DNA from: Lantana camara
Lineage: Eukaryota; Streptophyta; Magnoliopsida; Lamiales; Verbenaceae
Direction of reading: 5' to 3'
NCBI GenBank assembly: GCA_037501455.1
Contig: CM074860.1
Location: forward strand, 23,643,001 to 23,707,000
DNA: 64,000 nucleotides
In this document: positions 21,746 through 34,279 of the stretch, piece after piece
How the letters are laid out: every line of letters begins with the position of its first letter
Numbering within the stretch: position 1 is the stretch's first letter
Position numbers and translations under genes: made by a program
Notes under the pieces: generated by a model
The model's input: the letters and a program-made list of their open reading frames with translations, nothing else
Told to the model about the DNA's origin: nothing
Databases searched by the model: none

Positions 21746-22632
21746 GTGAGGGTGTTTTCGTTCTAGTTATATATTAAACCCTACAACCCTTATGTGACAA
21801 GTTTTGGCCAAAACCTTATATATATATATATATATATAGGTTATTTTCAAAGTGGAGTCATCGAGTAAATTATTATTGAGTAACCTTTTCTCCAAAATTA
21901 TGAATTATGTTATGTTCTTATGAATCAAATGTTTTGGCGAGATTATGCATGTATGATATGTTCACGGGCCCAGGGACTTTGTACATGAGGCTATCCGGGG
22001 AGGCATGGGCCGACGGTGATCCCATGTGCTAGTTCCACTATGTTTTATGACGGAACGGACCTCGTTACGAGTTTTGGCGAGGAAACGCTAGTCGGGCTTT
22101 TGGGGACTCATGAACCCCTCTAGCCATTATTATGAGGTGGTCGGGTCTTGCTAACCCGTCCACCACCCGGAGGAAGAAGGTTGGAACTTATCTTATGATT
22201 ATGATTATGATTATGTTATGATTGATAGGCACCGTGCGGGAAGGTCGGGACACGGATTGCCCAAACGAATATGTTTAGGATATGATATATGATCTGTGTG
22301 TATTATGATATATTGCATGACCACCTATTTAAGGTATTAATGATATTTGTCGTACACGGTCGGAGTTTGGTTGGAGATTGTGCACGCTCACTCGCCGAGC
22401 CTTATTGATTATGTATGATTTATGAACTTAATGTATTTAATATGAATTAGTTGTAAAGTCCGAGCACTGCTTAGTTATTTTGTTGCCGTTCGTGGGAACT
22501 ACCTTTGAATAAAACCTTGCTCGGGATTTATGACTTGCATGTGCATGTTTTTATATATATTTATCGCTCCTGCTCGCTCAGTCTTCTAGAGACTGACCCT
22601 ACCCCTTCTTTTCCACTTTTCGGTTCTTGCAG
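21746..22632 (+). other. Intron-like segment in the right LTR part
   Basis: Donor CAG|GTGAGG at 21746. Hairpin CAGTCTTCTAGAGACTGAC with CTGAC branch-like motif near 22588, pyrimidine tract, TTGCAG|G ending at 22632. Predicted length 887 bp. Confidence 0.45.
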
Positions 22633-23328
22633 GTTTGAGCTAGGCGGCTTTGAGTCGGGTCTGTTGAGTCTGTGTCGGTCTGTTTGAATTGTTAAGTACT
22701 TTGTTTTGATTTGTGAAGAAACTATGTATATGATATGTATATATTATGCAGGTTGGTACTTATGATTTGGATATATGAATTTCGGGACAGGTTAGGACAG
22801 GTGCTCGGTTTAGATGAACCCGTTTTGATTATATGTTTGATCGGGATAGGTTTCTAGGACAGTTGAACCCGTTTAATTGATGTTGAGTTACTTTTTGAAA
22901 TATATGAATTATGATTGCTGATTAAGGTTTTTGAGAATTCATATTTTGTATCGCTTCCGCATTCAGGTCTTGCATATTTGCGCTTGTACAGGGTTGAGGT
23001 ACCGCCTAGCTTAGGTTGGTTTTTGTTTGTCACCCGTTCGCTGTGACTTGGTGCGTGTGCGGACTTTCCATTTCGTACACGTGTCGGGTCATAGTGCGGG
23101 GTGTGTGGTGCCCCACCGCTTGGGGTGCTACACCTATTGAGGTGAAATTTTGAGTTAATGAAAGATTAAGGAAATGAAGTAGGCATTCGTTATCGGAGGA
23201 TTATAAGCTTTTAAATTTTTAGCCGTTTTTCACTAAATAACGTAATCTTATTGACCCCGTTGAGCCTAATTGTTGTGCAAAGATTTTTGTAGCCACATTA
23301 CAAGCCTAATGCACAACATAACTATACC

Positions 23329-25260
23329 TGTTGGAAAAACGGAATCAGAAAGTAGCGGAAATTTTAAAATTTTCCAACAAAAGGGTCGAAACTCGCAATC
23401 ATGAATCCAAATTCGTAAGGTAAAGAAACTTACTTTTCAATAATCTTTCTTAAAGCGTTTCAAGCCACCCAAGAACGCACTTCTCGCGGCTTGATCCCCT
23501 CTCCTTGGTAAAGCTCGAATCTTTAAAAACTTATGACTTGAAGCTCTCTAGAGATAGTCCACCAACTTGACTACAATCTAACTAGTAAGGATGCTAGTTC
23601 TCTAGTTAGTGTTTAGGCTTAACCCAGGGTTTATGTGATCTTAGAGAAAGGATGGTGTTCAACACATGAACCAAGAAGAATTGATCCCTCCTAAGGGGAG
23701 CTCGAACTCCCCTATATATAGCCCGAGAGGGGCGGCCGAACCTAGTCCTTTTGGACTAAGGATTTGGTCCCTCTCTCTTATTACTTGATCATCAAGTAAT
23801 TCCAAACCTTGATTTTGAATTCTAATTCAAAACAACTTTTAAGAGAGCTAAAAATATCCAAAACCCTTTTGGATAATATTATACTTTATTTATAAATAAA
23901 TAACTTATTTATCTAATTAATTAATTTATAATTAATTAAATAGATTAATTTCTCCAAAATAAGACTTTCATTTTAGTTCAAAAATGAAACCAATGTCTAT
24001 TAAATAATTAACACATTAATTATTTAATACATAAATAATATACACGTGTGACACACGTGTCCCCAAGGACAAGTGCCAATACCGTGAACCACACGTGTGT
24101 TTCACACATGTGGAACCCTCTTGGTGTGATCAACTCCTCTAATCATTTTAAAGCCTTAACTCATGTAACCAAGTTGTTGTGTGTGACCCTCTAGGTTTTC
24201 AATTCAATTAGTAGTGACCCTAATTAATTAATTCACTAATTAATTAATCTGTCCACAGATTAAACGATGATAGTCTAGCAACAGGTGTTTAACCCCTAGC
24301 TGAATTGGAATGTCTCGATTCGACAGAACCTTTAAGTCATTGATTCATGTGAGATACAATCCTTCTACTTACTATCTCTCAACCAAGATCTAGGGTAAGG
24401 GAATAATCAGAACCCTAATAATCTGGTCTTAAAGCTAAGTGCATTTCATATCCATTTGATCTCAATCCAAGAAACCCTTTTCTTGATGTCTTGATCTATT
24501 GTCTTAGCCAAGGACTCCATATGGCATATGAATGACTTACACAATAAGAGATCACCTTGCAAGTGCAAGTGTCGGTCCTTTCTTGATTCTCATTCACTTC
24601 CATGAATCACTTGTGCAGCCCCAGCATAAGCCTTGAATCAGTTGTCTAAGGCGACACCCTTTAAAACTTATACCTAAGACTACAGAGTTAACTCATAAAT
24701 TGACATGGAACCTCAAGTCTAAGGATCAATTAATCACATCACTGACTCGTGAGATATTTCCTAATCTGGAAGTTTCCATTTCCTCAAATACAAACTTCCT
24801 TTCCCATTTAGGAATCTTCTCACACGGGGCACCTCAGTGGACTTACTTATGGAAGTAAGCACCCTCATGTATCACGTACGTATCAACTATACACTTTGCA
24901 CCTCCATGAAACAAGGTGGTCCTTCTTAAAGGCGTGATCCCACAAGCAAGCCTTTAAAGGAGTCAGGTTGACACTCCTACTGTCTGTAAAACTCATCAGC
25001 TTGGAGTACTTTACTAATCGTGACTTATGTGATATAGGGCTCGTTTAATGAACCATTTCACCTAAATGGTAGAGTCCTAAAGTCATCAGGATTAGGGGAG
25101 TTCTCACATATATACAGCTAAAGTAAATGCACAACAAAGAAGAGCATATAGAGAAGTGTTGAATCAATTCGTTATTTTTATTCAAAGATTGTCTGTGGTT
25201 ACAATAAGGAAAAGTACAAAGCGGATATACAATCGGCATTCTAGGGCACTATTCCTAACA
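23329..25260 (-). mobile_element. Solo copia LTR in A2 (copia-1 family)
   Basis: It begins TGTTGGAAAAACGGAATC and ends GGGCACTATTCCTAACA, the reverse of the copia-1 LTR. Flanks are ATACC (23324-23328) and ATGCC (25261-25265), a 5-bp duplication with one change. Removing it joins sequence matching A1 around 5906-5925. Length 1932 bp. An ACGT dyad cluster lies at about 24045-24115. Confidence 0.92.
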
Positions 25261-25367
25261 ATGCCTACCTTGATAATTGTTACACCAAGGCTTGCTCGTT
25301 TGATTTTGATGGTGAATATCTATCTTTTGACCCCTTGGATTATTCTTATGTTTGGATGGAGAGATAT

Positions 25368-25452
25368 ATGTAAAAGAAAAAGAAAAAGACTGAGAAAAAG
25401 AAAAAGAAAAGATATGAAAGAAGAAAGAGAAGAGTAAAAGAAAAGAAAGATT
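25368..25452 (+). repeat. Long purine tract near the 3' end of A2
   Basis: About 85 bases of almost pure A/G. A similar tract is at 6033-6110 in A1. It reads as KRKRK in one frame, but nothing supports coding. Confidence 0.75.
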
Positions 25453-25944
25453 ATGCAAAAAGTGTGAAATTGAGAGTGTGGGATACAATTGTCGAATTAG
25501 GGGGGTTATGTGTTTAATGGCGAAAATTGAAGTGCCGTGAGTTTAAAGATTAAATGATGTAAGCTTGGTAAGTAGTCACTTGATCCAAATTTCCATAACC
25601 TTACCCAAAGCCTACATTACAAGCTCGAAAGACCCACCGATTCTAAGTCTTGATTTAATTCCATTAGTGGAGATAGGTGCAAAGAGTGTACTCCGACGTT
25701 GATGATTAGAACTTAGGAGAAAAATGCGGATTTGTCATTCTAATATTTGTACATTGTTTCGTTTGATTCACACACTACACAAGGGTATACTTTTCATACT
25801 AAGTTTTGACGATCTTATGTTTATGATTACTTTATTTGATGAGCTAGACTTATTTAGGTGATGGTTCAATGATTGCTTTGAGGAGATGGTTTGATGAGGA
25901 TGTGTTTTCTTGATTTCCGTATTACTCGGGGACAAGCAATAGTC

Positions 25945-25959
25945 AAGTGTGGGGGATTT
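25945..25959 (+). other. Polypurine tract of A2
   Basis: AAGTGTGGGGGATTT immediately before the TGTTGAGTG start of the 3' LTR. Confidence 0.85.
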
Positions 25960-27428
25960 TGTTGAGTGTAAAATTTTCATAGTTTTAAGCATTAATTAGA
26001 GTATATCTTTTGTGTCGTTTGATGCGTTCATGTGTTTATTTTGCTCCATTCAGGTGTTTTTAGGAGTTGGAGTTGAGAAATGGTGAACCAAAGCGAGTTC
26101 ACGCATTTTTTGAGGAAAATGTGGTAACTCCCGTTACCATTCAGGAGTACAATCATGTTAACCCCCGTTAACAGCCACAAGAGCAGTGGTTTGGCGAAGC
26201 AGGAAGGGTAACACCCGTTACCCTTGGGCAGAAGAAAAGTGGTAACGCCCGTTACCACTAATAAAAGTGTTATGGTGATTTCAAGTTGTAACGGGCGTTA
26301 ACAAGAAATGCCCATGGAGAGGTAACGCCCGTTACCAGAGTCGGCAAGAGAGCAGTTAGGGCTGCTATTTAAGTGTGTTTTGGAGTCTTTTTCAGAGAGC
26401 TTTTCTTCTGGGTTGTGACCTAGGGTTTGAAGAGAAGACAAGGAGTTTCAGAGGAGTTTTTCAGAGGATTCGAGAAGACAAAAGGATTGAATTCTTAGAA
26501 CGATTTCCATTTTCCGGTTTTATTGTTGTTTATTTATCGAACTAATTCCTTTAAGTTTAGTTTTCATATGTTAGATTCGTTTTCAGATTTTACTGAATGT
26601 TTATGAGTTTGAGTTTTAGACTTGATGAACATGATTTCTTTTAATACAATTTGCTTTAGTTTTACAAGTTTTACTTTAATTATGAGTAGCTAATTCTCTA
26701 GGGCTAGGGGAGTGATGATGAATGCATGATAGATGTTCGATATGATGCTTGAATGACTTGTGTTAATTCTTAGTTTGAAAACAGGTTTGAATTGACTTGC
26801 GATGGCCTGATCACCCTTAGCATGTTTCATAATTACCGATAGATCGAGAGATTGATGGTAATTTAGATGGTTTTCATAACTTGTAAGTTGTAGAATACAA
26901 AGAGATTTGGTTCTAGCTTATACAACAGTAATCTTATTCCATGCCGAGCCACTAGAATATTGAATTGCACTAGTCTTGTTCCTGTGGTTTAATTAACTAT
27001 TGGTGATTGCGAGAGCAACATTGAACACTAATTAAGCAATTGGTTATACCTAGAGAGAGGGTAATACAAATATAAGTGACCAGGTTGTAGAATTACACTT
27101 GTCACACAAGTACCATATTGACTCTTGATTGTATGATTCATTAGTTTCCCCTACCTGCTTAGTTTACTTAGTTTTCCCTACATGCTTAGTTTACTGAAGT
27201 TAATTCACGTGTGTTTGATTATTAATTGCATTTAATTCTAGTTAATTGTTAATTCTGTTTTAGTAGAGTAATAGATAACAACCAATTGATTTCGTTAGGT
27301 CTTTAGATTAGAGAAGAATATAGAGTAGTGATTGATTTCCCTTCCCTGTGGGTATGATCCTGTTGCGCTACGCATATGTTAGTGTACACTTGCATGATTA
27401 TTTTTGAACGTAGTAAAATCATACAACA
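25960..27428 (+). repeat. 3' LTR of A2
   Basis: It runs from TGTTGAGTGTAAAA to CATACAACA and is followed by the target duplication CTCTA. The dyad array is at 26123-26336 and the TATA-like box at 26366-26373. Differences from the 5' LTR are scattered substitutions and a few short indels, so A2 is older than the LARD at 33567-42023. Confidence 0.95.
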
Positions 27429-27433
27429 CTCTA

Positions 27434-27990
27434 GGGACTAAGTCGATTACAAATTCTAATTCTCTGTCAAAGGTAACGAATTCAAATGTTCAGGGAATAT
27501 AGCAGTGAATTCTTTGACTACCTCTACTTCCTCAATTTTGAGCTGATCCTTGGGTCTATTCAACACATAGGCAACAATTCCAGTGGCTCCCTTACCAATC
27601 AGTTTCTTAGCTTCTGTCACGATAACCAGTGATATCGCTTCCTTCTCTGCTATTACTATGGAACTATCACCTTTTCCTAAGGTGACTTCTTTCTTAAAAC
27701 AATCAAACTTGGCACGATATTTACAAAGCCAATCCATCCCCAAGATAGCTCCATATCTTGACATTGATAATTTAATAAGATCTATCAAGTAATATTGGGT
27801 ACCAATCCATATAGGGCACCGTTTATATCCTCTATCCATGATAAGGCAAGTTCCCAAAGGAGAACTTACTTTGAACACATAAGACAATTGTTCAAGTGGA
27901 AAATTTAGACGAGCACATAATTGAGGTGCAGTGAATGAATGCGTGGCGCCAGGGTCTTATAAAGCAGTAACTGGCATGTTTTAGAATGCG
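27434..27990 (-). pseudogene. Gypsy retropepsin and RT lead-in (chromovirus-like)
   Basis: The minus strand encodes an RVP-type protease: ALxDPGATHSF near 27960 (active-site D-S/T-G changed to D-P-G, with a stop just before it), LSYVFKVSSPLGTCLIMDRG, and the hallmark YGAILGMDWLCKYRAKFDC. FTAIFPEHLNSLP follows at the protease-RT linker, then after a one-base frameshift EFVIDLVP at the A2 insertion point. The rest of RT is at 10978-11074. The pattern fits chromovirus pol. It cannot encode an active protease. Confidence 0.88.
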
Positions 27991-28548
27991 TACCTTTAAT
28001 AGCTTTGGGGATGACAATTTTAAACTACAATCACCCTTATAGAGAGAATATAATGCATGATAGTTGAGAATAATTTGCAGATGATCGCGAGAATAAAATT
28101 TTCCAAGTAATAGCAATTAATAGACATAACATCTTTAGTAAAACTAAGACATGTAAAGATACAGGAAATCAATACGTTAACTTTCGGTCCTACTGGTATC
28201 TTGAAGCAACTCTAATAACTTGAGACTGGAACGAGCTGGGAAATGTAAGTTAAGGGTTTTGACAAGTTGGAAATGCCAGTAAAATGATGAAGGAGATGTA
28301 GATCTTATAACTGAATCTACTAATGAATTGGATAGTTTCGAAAAGTACTGAAGGATTCAATAAAACTCAGGATTTTGGTGTAGATTGAAACTATATGGTT
28401 GACTTGATTAAGAAAGGGTTTAGTACTACAATTGTAACTAATCACATGCTGGTCGGCCGCCCCAGACAGTGATTAATCACAATTTAAGCACTAAGAACAT
28501 AAGAATACTTATGAGACTCTATGAACCCCCAGATTTCTGTATCCTAGA
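27991..28548 (-). other. Remnant of gag/leader region of the minus-strand gypsy element
   Basis: Only about 560 bases separate the protease from the primer site, too short for a normal gag, so an internal deletion is likely. I see no intact zinc knuckle and no supported ORF. Confidence 0.5.
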
Positions 28549-28560
28549 GCTCTGATATCA
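28549..28560 (-). other. Primer-binding site (initiator-Met type), one mismatch
   Basis: Minus strand TGATATCAGAGC against the expected TGGTATCAGAGC, eight bases inside the 5' LTR end. It fixes the minus orientation of this gypsy element. Confidence 0.75.
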
Positions 28561-28568
28561 CTTTAAGC

Positions 28569-31257
28569 TGTAGCGCCTCCCCTAGTACTACAACCCCCGC
28601 ACCATAATATTCCTTGAGTAGAGGTTAGACCTACCGCTCAAGAAATACTATGGCGAACGGTCAAGATAATACTTAGAGTGCAAGGTATAGTACAACGGAG
28701 ATAGAGGATTTTTTTTTTTTCAAATATTGTAAGTAAACGGGGATAATAACTTATAAGGAGCAAGTGCTACTATCATTGATCAAAGTAACTGATATAAAAG
28801 GGAGTATAACATGATGGCTTGTTAGAATAAAACATAAAGACAGTTGCCCTAAAATATACTTAGAACTAGGTGACCTTATTTTTTGTTCTGAGCTACTATT
28901 CATGACACAGTAATGCTTCAAGGTACCTCTAGTTGTCGTTCCCTCGATTCCTGAAACCATAAATTTTAAAATTGGTGAGGAGTTAGTCAAAGTGACTAAG
29001 TGAAGGAATATTAGCTTATACGTATACGTATTTATACATATATAGGACTAAGAGGATCTCAGTCTAAAGTAATAGCAGTAGGATATAACAAATATAATAC
29101 GGTCCATGAATTAAAAATAGGGATAGGGGAATATGGAGATTATTTATAAAGTATGAACCGTTTAATAAAGGAGTTTGTATTGCCCGCAAGTAAGGTCTCT
29201 CCAACCGTACTCCTTAAATATTTGGTAAAATAGTGTCGGGCTGATCAAGGCTCCTGTACTTTAATAAAACCAAGTATGATAATAACTCCGCTACTCCTTG
29301 GTGTCAATAGGGAATCAAATCCTATAGACAATAGATGTAATAATTGGGAAATAAGTCCCTGGAGGTTGTCTCCCTTATCTCTTGGCCTGGAGTAACTAAC
29401 CTCCAGCGAAACCACTACCAAGAGTTGGTGGCGGTCCGTAGCACCAACAATATCCTCAGCCCAATACCTTCCGGTAATTGCTCGATACGGCTTTGCGTCG
29501 GGGTCCATAATAATAATAGATAAATATTTTACTTGCTTAGTCGGGAATCCGTTCTTAGTAATAATAGGACTAAAATATATAGTGTTCGAATAAGATCCTG
29601 ATTCCGACATAAAAGTATTTTCCTCTTAAAGAGGGATGTTATATTATAGTAATATGTATAGGTAGGAAGTCAAATGACAGGTAGGTTTGAAAATCATTTT
29701 TATATAGATACGTAGATATATGCATGATTCCAGTTTGAAATGTTTTAACCCACGCCTATACCGGTAGTCAAACAAAGTCATGCGGATTCCACTTCTTCAT
29801 CCTAATTTCGCCTGAAAGTATTAACTACTACAGGCTTAGGAATATATTTATTATTATTCTAATCAAATAAGCACATAAAGTACATAGTGTTCATTCTTAA
29901 AAGAATAACACGTTAGAAAACCCGATAAACCCTAATTTTAACGGTTTAAGTAAATTTAATTAATTAATTAAGTTTTATGAAGTCTTTAACTAATCAAATA
30001 TTTATTAATCATATTATGATCCTAATTATAAGATTAAAAATGAATTTTAGGGTTTAATTTAACGATGTAGGTCATGTTTTGAAAATATTTTACAATTTAC
30101 CAAATTTTTTGTTTTTTTTGGAAAATTCGGATAAAATGCTTTCTTTAAAAATTCCAAAACTTATTTTATAATTATTTTTATATAAGTTTCGAAATATTAG
30201 GCATAAATGTTGACCAAAAAGTCAAAATTACTATTAAAAACATTTACTATTCAAATTTCTAAGAATTAAACACTTTATAACATAAAATTAGACACACACA
30301 CACACACATACTATCACACGTGCACCATTCTTGATTCAAGAATATTATGAACATGTTCTTAGAATTATTAATATGTTCATATTAGTTCATGATCATATTT
30401 AATAGAATTTAAGTTCATAACATATGATTAAACTTAAAATGTAGCACTTTATGTAACTTTAATCATAAAAATAATTAAAAATATGAGAAAATACTTTAAG
30501 GAGCTAGGATAAGAATTAATTTCCAAGAAATTTTTCATGATTCATAAAATAATTTAAGGATTATTTTGAGTATAATATTGGATACCAAACAGCGTGCAGT
30601 TTAAAAGTTAGTTTTTATGTCGGGAATAGTACTTTAGGAAAAATAGGAAAAATTTATAAAACAAGCCAGGATTTGAATTAGGGTCTGAAAAAGGTCTTAA
30701 AATTCATAAAATAATTCAAGGATCATTTTGGTTATAATATTGAATAGGGAAAATGTTGAAATTCGAAAATCTCTAAATTAGGACTAAAGTAGGGTGTCTA
30801 TTCGGGGTTGGTTACTACGGGAGTTGTAATGAGAATTAGGGTTCGGGAATGATACCATAATTCATAAAATTTTGCAAGGATTCATTTAAACCCAATAGTT
30901 GGTAGGTAAAGATGTCCCGGAAAATTTCTACATTTAGGAATGAATAGTGACTAGGGACCTAATGGGAATTTTTTACAAACAATTTTCGAAGTAGGTTTTG
31001 GAATAACAAAAGCTAGGATATGAATCCAGAAAATGTGGAATCTAACTTTCTAAGGTTTCATGAGGAATGTGTGAAGGTTGAGGCTCGGTGAATGAATAGT
31101 GATAGGTGTTTCATAATAAGATACAGATCAAAAATTAAACATAAAGGCACATAATTCACATAAAATGAGACGCATAATGGATTGAGGCTTATAAATGCTT
31201 TTCTCTTAGCCCTCTACTTACCTGTGTTATCCTGGTCTTGAAATCCGGGTTGTTACA
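28569..31257 (-). repeat. 5' LTR of the minus-strand gypsy element
   Basis: In its own orientation it starts TGTAACAACCCGG (31257) and ends GGCGCTACA (28569), 2689 bp. It has a primer site on its downstream side and copia-2 polyprotein on its upstream side (31258), so this element inserted into copia-2. A donor-like CAG|GTAAGTAG lies near 31221. The 3' LTR is not in the window. AT-rich with no coding signal. Confidence 0.8.
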
Positions 31258-31381
31258 ATAATACAGTTGTTGGGACAGTAGAAGCAACAACAACTTCTAG
31301 AAACAAGAAGGATGCTGAGGCAACAAAGCTGTGGCATATGCGTTTGGGAGATGCTGGAGAAAAATCCTTGCAAATTCTTAT
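31258..31381 (+). pseudogene. copia-2 GAG-pre-integrase fragment
   Basis: The plus strand encodes LWHMRLGDAGEKSLQIL, the conserved GAG-pre-integrase motif (LWHxRLGH) upstream of copia integrase. It is bounded on the left by the gypsy LTR and on the right by the solo LTR at 31382. The next part of the same protein is at 42641. Confidence 0.85.
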
Positions 31382-32350
31382 TGTGACACCTCGTGTTCTC
31401 GCCGTACAAGTAAGCGTGCCACATATGTGGTTTTCGAGAGTTAGGTTTATTTTATTTTATTCATTTACGTTTTATACTTGCTAACTTGAAATATATGTCT
31501 AACTTGTTTATTTGATTAACTTGAATATTATGAATTATGTGAACTACTTTCGAATTCTATAGTATTACGTGCTTAAACTTTATATTTAAATACCGAGCAT
31601 GATCTAAGTGGCTAATTACATTTTAATTTACATCTTAATGACTAATTGGACTTAAGTGTAAATAGTAATTGGACCTTACAATAATAATTTCAAACTTTGG
31701 TGACTAATTGATTTATGCATGAATCCTAGGGACTTAATTGCATATCATTTGGACTTAATTGAAACATTGAAAAGTTAAAGACCTGATTGCATTAAATTAA
31801 AACTTGAATGGCCTAATTGCGTAAACCAAAACTTACATTATATTTTCACTAGGCATGCACTATTCATGGATTTTGATCTCATTCTCAACACACGCACCCC
31901 CTACCACCGGCAGGCTTGAAAGGGAAGAGAAGAGAGGAGCTGGTACCACCGTCCTTGTCGTCCGGTCACTGGAGCATTATCGGAAACATCACTCTCACCC
32001 ATACCTTTTGAGGTTGGTATTTGAAGTTAGGGTTTTAAAATCAAATCTTGAGAAGTTGTTCTTAGATGTGTTTATACATGAATGCTTGAAAATCCTTGAG
32101 TTTAATGCTTGTTTATTGGGGTTGATGCTGAAATAAATGCATATGTAATAAATGAGGGTTCATGGATGGAATTTTGGGTGATTCAAGCATGTTTTGTGCT
32201 GTTATTTGTTGCCTAGATGAAGTATAATATGTGCACAAGTGTTTAATGTTGATTTATGTTGGTTTTTGCATTCTTGATCGGTTGGTTTGTGGTTTTTGAG
32301 CTCTTCCCGTAGCTGTCGTTGCTGATATTCTGTTTTCTAGTTATGGTTCT

Positions 32351-32731
32351 GGGCCGGGATTGATTCCAGTATAAATTGATCATGGCCGGGAACCTCTCTC
32401 AGACTTGACGACTAATCAGCTATCTCGGATGGGATTGATATTGTCAAAGCCGAGATTAATGATCAGCCTTGGTTCTGTTAAGGCATCGTGGATGGGATCA
32501 GCCTTAGTGTAAATTGTGTCCCGGCCGGGATCGCATAATAGAATGGTGTCTGCCATGATGTCCCGGCCGGAATTATCTTTGTCATGGACGGGATTATCTT
32601 GCAGATTTGTGACTGGAACGCTATCCCGACCGGGAGCATTTTTGTGAAGACAGGGAATGCTTTTTCGATTTAGTTTTGGAGCCCCATCCCAGCTGGGATT
32701 CATTTTGAACTAAAAACAGTCCCACCAGGGA
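32351..32731. repeat. TCCCGGCCGGGA dyad array in solo LTR
   Basis: Two near-perfect copies (32519-32530, 32560-32570) and several degenerate half-sites and dyads such as TCCCGACCGGGA, TCCCAGCTGGGA and TCCCACCAGGGA, over about 380 bases. It begins about 970 bases from the LTR start, the position of arrays in the related families, but the sequence differs. Confidence 0.75.
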
Positions 32732-34279
32732 AGGGCCTCTGTTTTGTGATTAATTGTTTAGTCGTTTGTAATGCTTTGAATTATGTTTAATTCTACTACC
32801 TTAATTTTCAAGCATCCTTAAACATTGATTATCTATTGTGATATGCCTGAATTGTTTAATGTATTGTAAATGTTTTTATTTGATTTAATTATAACATATT
32901 CATAACATTATTGTTATTGATTCATTTTATGACATCCATAAGCATGTCATTCGTCAATTAATTGGTTCGTAGTGTCAGGTCTTACACGTACTTGTCCTTT
33001 TTCAGCATAGAGGTTGATTCGGGTTTCAGGGAGAAAGCTTCATAGATTGTTCTCTACTTTTGTCGCTAAGGTGAGGTTTTCTTTATTTATTTTCAAACCC
33101 TACAACCCAATGTGATAAGTTTCGGCCAAAATTGAATATTATACTTATAGTTTTCTAAAATGCAAATGTTTTATAAAGAAACCTTTTCAAAGTAAAATGT
33201 TTTACCTATCGAACCGTTTTGGCGAGAAACTACAACTCACTGATTGGGGCCCAAGGAAAACTTGGGAATGGCGACCGGAACTGCATCAGACCGTTGGCAA
33301 TAGCCTTTTCACGTAGTACCTTTTGGGAATATCTTACGCAACCTAGGAGACAAGGAGGCGAGATATTCCTGAGCCGGTGGTTCATTTATCAAAGAAGCGG
33401 GTAGAAATTATGAGCCCCCATCTCAAATTGTACTAAGGTGGCTCAGGCCTTGCAAACCCCTTCCACCAAAACATGGGGAAAAGGATAGATATTGACAAAT
33501 TGATTGATTGTCTATTAAACTTGTGTGATCACCTATCACTTAACTTAATATTGTACACTGTCAGAGTGTAACACCCCGTACACGTGGAGGTGCCACACCC
33601 CCGCACTATAGATCAATTCACATACGAAATGGCTAATCCGTACATGAACCAACCTATAGCGAACGGGTGACAATGCAATACTCGACAAGCTAGGCGGGAT
33701 AACTAAAACGTGCAATAGAATAAAGCGGAAGCATAATGTAAACACTATCACTTATTTTCATTTATCATTCATGTCTTTTCTCGTTTCCAAACAAATATAT
33801 TCTAACTTATCATATCAATACATTATCATCTCCAGTTTAACAATAACAATAACTACAATTCCATAATAAATAAATACACGAACCACGGATGACATGACTA
33901 CATGAACTGGACTCGACTCGACTCAACTCCCGCCTAGCACGCTCCTGCAGTAACCTGAAAGGTGGAGGTGTCAGTCTGTGAAGACCGAGTGAGGGGTTTA
34001 GATACATATTAGCGCAGATAACATGCAAGTTATATTCTCGGGTAAAGGTTTATAAAAGATAAATATACAAGTTCAATAATAATGTAGCTTCGCCCGAGAA
34101 TACAACTATCAATATTAATCACTAGTTCATTTTCATGCAATCACTAAACATGCTTGCTTACTTGTTAATCATTGGGTGATCACTCAAGTCCGTTATCATG
34201 CAATCATGCAGGTGTATTCAATTAGCACATTCATGGAATGGGAATCATGCAATCGGTACATGGCGTGCTTGTAACATGA

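Larger units (their letters stand above)
17782..23132. mobile_element. Inverted-LTR insertion with U5 ends at both termini
   Basis: Flanked by CCTAT (17777-17781, 23133-23137). The left part (17782 to about 21550) is one LTR in minus orientation, lacking its first 150-200 bases: it starts with the reversed U5 end (TGTAACACCCGAG). Its far side matches the U3 half of the TR-GAG LTR (GGACTCGGATTCGAGTTCC region, read in reverse). The right part (about 21550-23132) is the last 1.6 kb of a related LTR in plus orientation, ending GGGGTGCTACA. Both outer ends are therefore 3' LTR ends, giving long terminal inverted repeats. No gag or pol is present. Confidence 0.8.
11075..27428 (+). mobile_element. 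Non-autonomous Athila-like element A2, both LTRs present
   Basis: The element is flanked by CTCTA (11070-11074 and 27429-27433). Order: 5' LTR, tRNA-Asp-type primer site, gag, protease, internal promoter module, accessory ORF, polypurine tract, 3' LTR. RT, RNase H and integrase are absent. Two later insertions sit in the 3' noncoding part: 17782-23132 and 23329-25260. Without them the element is about 9.1 kb. Several in-frame stops and frameshifts mean it is no longer able to make its own proteins. Confidence 0.92.

Noticed and set aside
25156..25437. ORF ending in a KRKRK-rich tail
   Set aside because: It crosses the end of a solo LTR into the purine tract; no conservation as protein in A1.
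32416..32703. 95-residue minus ORF with repeated PGRD/PIHD words
   Set aside because: Follows the TCCCGGCCGGGA dyads; repeat-derived, no family match.
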